Positions 60,709 through 64,000 of a stretch of DNA of 64,000 nucleotides are shown piece by piece (within the stretch, counting starts at the first letter, position 1; every line of letters begins with the position of its first letter). Position numbers and translations under genes: made by a program. The notes beneath the pieces were generated by a model, which was given only the letters and a program-made list of their open reading frames with translations, was not told the origin of the DNA and did no database searches. The stretch covers positions 1 through 64,000 of the forward strand of contig JAGBBD010000006.1 of the NCBI GenBank assembly GCA_017938625.1. Direction: 5' to 3'. Source of the DNA: Oscillospiraceae bacterium. GTDB lineage: Bacteria; Bacillota; Clostridia; Oscillospirales; Oscillospiraceae.

Positions 60709-60723
60709 ATGACATAATGTCAT
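60709..60723. promoter_or_regulatory. Palindromic operator 2
   Basis: ATGACATAATGTCAT, the same half-sites as operator 1 with centres 32 bases apart (about three helix turns), 11 bases before the XRE start. Confidence 0.75.
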
Positions 60724-60734
60724 TGGGTGATATT

Positions 60735-60947
60735 ATGCACAACAGACTAAAAATGCTGCGAAAGAGCAGAGGATATACACAAGTTTCGCTGCAAATGCAA
60801 ACAAGCATTGAGCAGGCATTGTTGTCCAAGTATGAAAGTGGAGATCGAGTGCCTCCAACTGAAACATTGGTGAGACTTGCGGACTTCTATAATGTCAGCG
60901 TGGACTATATTCTTGGTAGAACAAACAATCCGGAGATAAACAGATAA
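60735..60947 (+). CDS. XRE-family helix-turn-helix regulator
   Basis: A 70-residue single-domain repressor of the Cro/C1 type: RLKMLRKSRGYTQVSLQMQT, LLSKYESGDRVPPTETLVRLADFYNVSVDYILGRTN. The whole protein is the DNA-binding domain. ATG 60735 follows GGGTGAT; an upstream start would cover operator 2. It likely controls itself and the divergent gene through the two operators. Confidence 0.9.
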   Translation: MHNRLKMLRKSRGYTQVSLQMQTSIEQALLSKYESGDRVPPTETLVRLADFYNVSVDYILGRTNNPEINR

Positions 60948-60980
60948 ACAGCATGGTGCTTTGGACCATGCTGTTTATTT
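60944..60980 (+). terminator. Terminator of the XRE gene
   Basis: ATAAACAGCATGGT and its complement around GCTTTGG, then a T-rich stretch, starting in the stop codon. Confidence 0.85.
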
Positions 60981-61059
60981 GTTTCTGAGGCATCCCATAA
61001 AGCATCCACCTTGATACAGCCCGTAGGCGGCGTGCGTAGCACAACCGTACGAAGCGCGG

Positions 61060-61164
61060 CTCTTAGTGCAGAGAAGGGGAGGTGGTACGCGCAGCGTGAC
61101 AGAGAGGTGAAAATGCCTTCTCCTTGAGGAGAAGGTGTCAACCGAAGGTTGACGGATGAGGTGA
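61060..61164. repeat. Composite dispersed repeat of gut Firmicutes
   Basis: Two palindromic parts: CCTTCTCCTTGAGGAGAAGG (61116-61135) and GTCAACCGAAGGTTGAC (61137-61153), preceded by AGAAGGGGAGGTGG and GACAGAGAGGTG and ending GGATGAGGTG. Very similar strings are widespread in Clostridia genomes as I remember them. Reading frames crossing it are spurious. Confidence 0.65.
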
Positions 61165-61196
61165 AATAGTGTCGGGATTGCTGAAACTGCAATTTA

Positions 61197-61233
61197 ATAA
61201 GAAAGACTGCCCAAAGGCAGTCTTTCTTATTTG
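61197..61233. terminator. Terminator-like hairpin in the repeat island
   Basis: AATAAGAAAGACTGCC with its complement around CAAA, T/A-rich on both sides; no gene ends just before it. Confidence 0.7.
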
Positions 61234-61469
61234 GTCGGAGTGTCATTAAAGGATCTGGCAAAACCAAGTAAAATCAATGGGTTGCAAGCAGATAGCAAGG
61301 GACTTTATCCTGCAAGAAAGTGTAATCCACAATAAGGAACGGGTTTCACTGCGTTTTTCGAGTCGCTCATTAATAGATAATTCTAAACGAATCAAAACCG
61401 TATAGCTGCTTGAAGCATATGCTTAGCAAAGATTGGCAGTGAAGTTTCCAGTTATCGGCATTTACCCGT
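61234..61469. other. Spacer with no supported gene
   Basis: I see no open frame with a ribosome site, no RNA gene and no clear repeat here. It may be the worn edge of an inserted element next to the SDR gene end. Confidence 0.4.
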
Positions 61470-62267
61470 TTACCGGCGAAGCGTTCGGTCGGCCAGGTCA
61501 CCATACACCGGGGTCGCCAGGCCAAAACCGCCGGACACGGTTAGGATTTGACCGGTGGTGTAAGTTGCTTCATCGCTTGCCAGATGCACCACTGCTGCTG
61601 CGATTTCCTCTGGCAGCCCCATCCGGCCAAGGGGGATATGCCGCAAAAACAGGTTCCGGAATTCCTCTGTCAGGTTGTTCTCCACTGCTTCTGTGGCAGT
61701 CATCCCCGGCAAAACCGCATTACAACGAATTTTATTCTTTGCTTCATGGACTGCAATCAGCTTGGTCAGATAGTTGATCGCCGCCTTGCTGGTTCCGTAA
61801 GCCACCTGAGAGATGTCCGGGACAATGCCTCCTACGGAGGAAATGTTTATAATACTGCCGCCTTGCTTTGCCGCCATATGCTTTGCCGCTGCCTGACTTG
61901 CCATAAAGACACTTCGCAGATTCAAATTGACGGTATCCAAAAAGATCGAGGGATCGGTATTGGCAAAATCCAAATCTTTACCGGGGTTCGAGGTGCCGAA
62001 ATTATTGACCAGCACATCGACCCTGCCTGCATCCTTTACCACATCATCGACCATGGAAGTAAAGGTTTTCGGTTTGGTTGCATCGTTGAATACGCATTTT
62101 ACATTGCAACCTTCTGCGTTCATTATATCCGCGATCTCCTGTGCCTGCTCCAAGCTACGGGCGGCCATATAGACGGTAGCTCCTTCTTTGGCGCAAGCCT
62201 TCACACAGGCAAACCCAATGCCTCGGGTGGACGCCGTGATCAGAACTACCTTATCTTTTAATCTCAT
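61470..62267 (-). CDS. SDR oxidoreductase resembling 7-alpha-hydroxysteroid dehydrogenase
   Basis: A 265-residue short-chain dehydrogenase. The cofactor loop is VLITASTRGIGFA; Arg in YMAARSLEQ after strand 2 suggests NADP(H). Catalytic Ser is in IINISSVGGIVPDIS and the Tyr-x3-Lys in VAYGTSKAAINYL. The stretches GIVPDIS, IRCNAVLPGM and TEEFRNLFLRHIPLGRMG resemble clostridial 7-alpha-HSDH, which oxidises the 7-hydroxyl of bile acids. ATG 62267 has AAGGAG and overlaps the stop of the MFS gene by 4 bases. Other SDR substrates remain possible. Confidence 0.85.
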   Translation of the reverse strand: MRLKDKVVLITASTRGIGFACVKACAKEGATVYMAARSLEQAQEIADIMNAEGCNVKCVFNDATKPKTFTSMVDDVVKDAGRVDVLVNNFGTSNPGKDLDFANTDPSIFLDTVNLNLRSVFMASQAAAKHMAAKQGGSIINISSVGGIVPDISQVAYGTSKAAINYLTKLIAVHEAKNKIRCNAVLPGMTATEAVENNLTEEFRNLFLRHIPLGRMGLPEEIAAAVVHLASDEATYTTGQILTVSGGFGLATPVYGDLADRTLRR

Positions 62268-63670
62268 CTTGCTTCTCCTTTGTTGCGAATTCTGGGCAAA
62301 AACAACACAGCTGCGATACCGGCAGCGATGCAAAGCAATTCAGCAATTGCCAGGGAGTGAATGGATCGGACGGCGGCATCCGCCCCGGTTGCTCCACCTG
62401 CAATTAGACCGGTGATCTGATTGGTAAATAACGGGACGAATACCGCCACACCAAAGGGCGCGGCAAGATCCCGAAACAGGCCGTAAGTGCCAGTACCTGC
62501 GCCGGCTTCCTGTGGGGACAGCCCGGACAGTGCTACTTTCATAAATATCGTTCCGTTTCCGCCCAGGCCAAAACCGAGAATACCCAAAGAGGCCATCAGC
62601 AGCAGGACAGAGGTTGCTTCAGAGAACAAAAACAAGACTCCACATCCGATGCCTGTCAGCAGCAGCGAGCCAATCAGTACGTGCTTTGGTTCAAATCGGT
62701 CTGCCAGCGGTCCCAGAAGCACGGCACCCAGCGACATTCCCACATACATCACAGAGATGGCATAGCCGGAGAGCGTGGTGTTGTCCGGCTGCGTATAATT
62801 CACAAAAACAATGGTGTTGGTCATGTTTGCCTGCATCAGTCCCTGAGTCAAAAACAGGGCAAGAACACTAAGAATAAAGGCGCTTCGCATCATAAATTTT
62901 CCGGGCAGGATGGGATGCACAGCTTTTCTTTCGGCTGCAATTAAACCGATCAGGCCAATGACCGCTGCAATCATTACGCCCAGAAATGCCTTTGAGGTCC
63001 ACCCAAAATTCTGGCCGAAGGACGGAATGGACAGTACCAAACTGAAGAAGATCAGTACCAGCACCGCACCGATCCCGTCAAAGTTTTGCAATGGCCGTCT
63101 CTGGGAGCCCTGCTTCCCGATCGTCAATGCACAGGCGATAAAAGTGATGGTGCAGATGGCCACACATACCCACAGCATAGCACGCCAGTCATAGGCAGAG
63201 ATAATAAGACCGCCCAGTGTCGGCCCAAGAATAACGGACGCACTGGAGATCAGCATATACAGGGAAAACCCCTTCGCTGCCTGATTTTGCGGAAACTCTG
63301 TGACAATATAAGCCATGATCACGGGCGTCATGGCGGCAGTGCCGATGCCAACCACGAACCGGGCCACCATCATAAATACAAGGGAGTTTGACAGTGCCGA
63401 CAGAACATTTCCCAATGTAAACACAGCGATTCCTGCAAGAAGTGTGGTCTTGCGTCCGATGACATCTCCCACCTTTCCCAAAACAGGAGCGCAGGCGGCG
63501 GTGGACACGGCCTGAGCCAGTGCTGTCCATGTGGTGTTATTGTAGGCGATTCCAATATCCTGCACAAAGGACGGACCAAGTACCGTAGAAAAACCGCCCA
63601 CGATGCCAATCAAGAAAGCAGCCAATGCGTATGGAATGAACCCCTTTTTGTATGCGTTGCTTTTCTCCAC
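62264..63670 (-). CDS. MFS transporter, BaiG-like
   Basis: A 468-residue, probably 14-helix major-facilitator carrier. It starts (GTG) VEKSNAYKKGFIPYALAAFL; AAGGAG is 8 bases upstream, while longer frames have none. Motifs include LGKVGDVIGRKTTLLAG (motif A), RFVVGIGTAAMTPVIMAYI and LISSASVILGPTLGGLI (motif C of exporters). The sequence style recalls BaiG bile-acid carriers. Translational coupling to the HSDH-like gene suggests a shared steroid or bile-acid substrate; inferred. Confidence 0.86.
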   Translation of the reverse strand: MEKSNAYKKGFIPYALAAFLIGIVGGFSTVLGPSFVQDIGIAYNNTTWTALAQAVSTAACAPVLGKVGDVIGRKTTLLAGIAVFTLGNVLSALSNSLVFMMVARFVVGIGTAAMTPVIMAYIVTEFPQNQAAKGFSLYMLISSASVILGPTLGGLIISAYDWRAMLWVCVAICTITFIACALTIGKQGSQRRPLQNFDGIGAVLVLIFFSLVLSIPSFGQNFGWTSKAFLGVMIAAVIGLIGLIAAERKAVHPILPGKFMMRSAFILSVLALFLTQGLMQANMTNTIVFVNYTQPDNTTLSGYAISVMYVGMSLGAVLLGPLADRFEPKHVLIGSLLLTGIGCGVLFLFSEATSVLLLMASLGILGFGLGGNGTIFMKVALSGLSPQEAGAGTGTYGLFRDLAAPFGVAVFVPLFTNQITGLIAGGATGADAAVRSIHSLAIAELLCIAAGIAAVLFLPRIRNKGEAR

Positions 63671-63760
63671 TTTTTTCACTCCTTTTACGGTAGTATGCCC
63701 TGATGTGAGTACATTATTTGCGTTTTTCAGGACATACTTTTTTTCGAAGGAGGAGATGAT

Positions 63761-64000
63761 ATGGAGCAAAAATTCTATATCTGCAAGCATTGCGGCAATA
63801 TCGTTGCCATGATCCGGGATGCCGGCGTTCCGATTATGTGTTGCGGTGAAAAAATGCACGAAATGATACCCGGTACGACGGAAGCTTCCGGTGAGAAGCA
63901 TATCCCTGTTTACGAGGTAGACGGTAATACCGTTCATGTCACAGTTGGGTCTGTGGAGCATCCCATGACTAAGGAACACTATATCGAATGGATCTGCCTG
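63761..64000 (+). CDS. dfx: Desulfoferrodoxin / superoxide reductase (partial, 3' end outside)
   Basis: The first 80 residues of a two-iron superoxide reductase. The desulforedoxin domain has its four iron Cys in CKHCG and MCCGEK (residues 8-11 and 28-29); the neelaredoxin domain begins with EKHIPVYEV (Glu and first iron His) and VGSVEHPMTKEHYIEWICL (two more His). It reduces superoxide to peroxide without making oxygen, usual in anaerobes. GGAGGAG before ATG 63761. The frame is open to the window end. Confidence 0.95.
   Translation, partial: MEQKFYICKHCGNIVAMIRDAGVPIMCCGEKMHEMIPGTTEASGEKHIPVYEVDGNTVHVTVGSVEHPMTKEHYIEWICL

Noticed and set aside
60905-61267. Minus-strand 120-codon frame downstream of the XRE gene
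   Set aside because: It is made of dispersed repeats and terminator hairpins and has no ribosome site.

Overview
The window reads as a chromosomal segment of an anaerobic, endospore-forming Firmicute, probably a gut Clostridia member of the Oscillospirales type. This is inferred from spoVAD/spoVAE with sigma-G-like promoters, a CotJC-type manganese catalase, an ethanolamine microcompartment operon, a desulfoferrodoxin, a 7-alpha-HSDH-like dehydrogenase, strong AGGAGG ribosome sites and moderate GC. No species can be named from sequence alone.

Layout. 1-9834: tail of tuf; a one-TM protein followed by a glycosyltransferase/CsaB fusion; a 310-bp nested palindrome; an EamA exporter; a forespore block (spoVAD, spoVAE and an Asn/Gln-only mini-protein); dusB with an ECF sigma/anti-sigma pair; a zinc-ribbon membrane protein. 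10124-15828 (minus strand): potassium homeostasis, with KtrB/TrkH-like channel, KtrA/TrkA-like subunit, a small membrane protein, a KdpD-like kinase lacking its ATPase domain, and KdpE. 16166-17632: tRNA-Val, a thioesterase and a zinc-ribbon protein. 17767-27973: a compact eut operon (eutG-A-B-C-L-E-M-T-pduL-orf-N-H), facing ackA and a flavodoxin-like gene that read toward it; PduL plus AckA would turn acetyl-CoA into acetate and ATP.

30088-42989: one long purine operon (purE-C-F-M-N-O-AICARFT-D-L, then guaB) behind a textbook promoter and a ZTP (pfl) riboswitch with an intrinsic terminator. Its PurF lacks the catalytic cysteine, PurH is split into PurO plus stand-alone AICAR transformylase, and the IMP dehydrogenase resembles the Tritrichomonas type. 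Next come glnA, a LysM/CAP protein, tspO, an AbgT transporter and a lipoprotein barnase with its barstar.

48527-57091: a divergent LacI-controlled sugar cluster with two Gfo/Idh dehydrogenases, a DegT aminotransferase, two TIM-barrel isomerases, a DUF4380-like protein and an AAC(3)-family acetyltransferase. It is the best candidate for an undescribed pathway, probably of an amino sugar or aminocyclitol. 57118-64000: a flavin-type oxidoreductase, a GntP permease, the manganese catalase, an AT-rich island with a divergent XRE regulator and operators, dispersed repeats, a 7-alpha-HSDH-like SDR translationally coupled to a BaiG-like MFS carrier, and the start of a superoxide reductase. No CRISPR array, insertion sequence or rRNA was seen.
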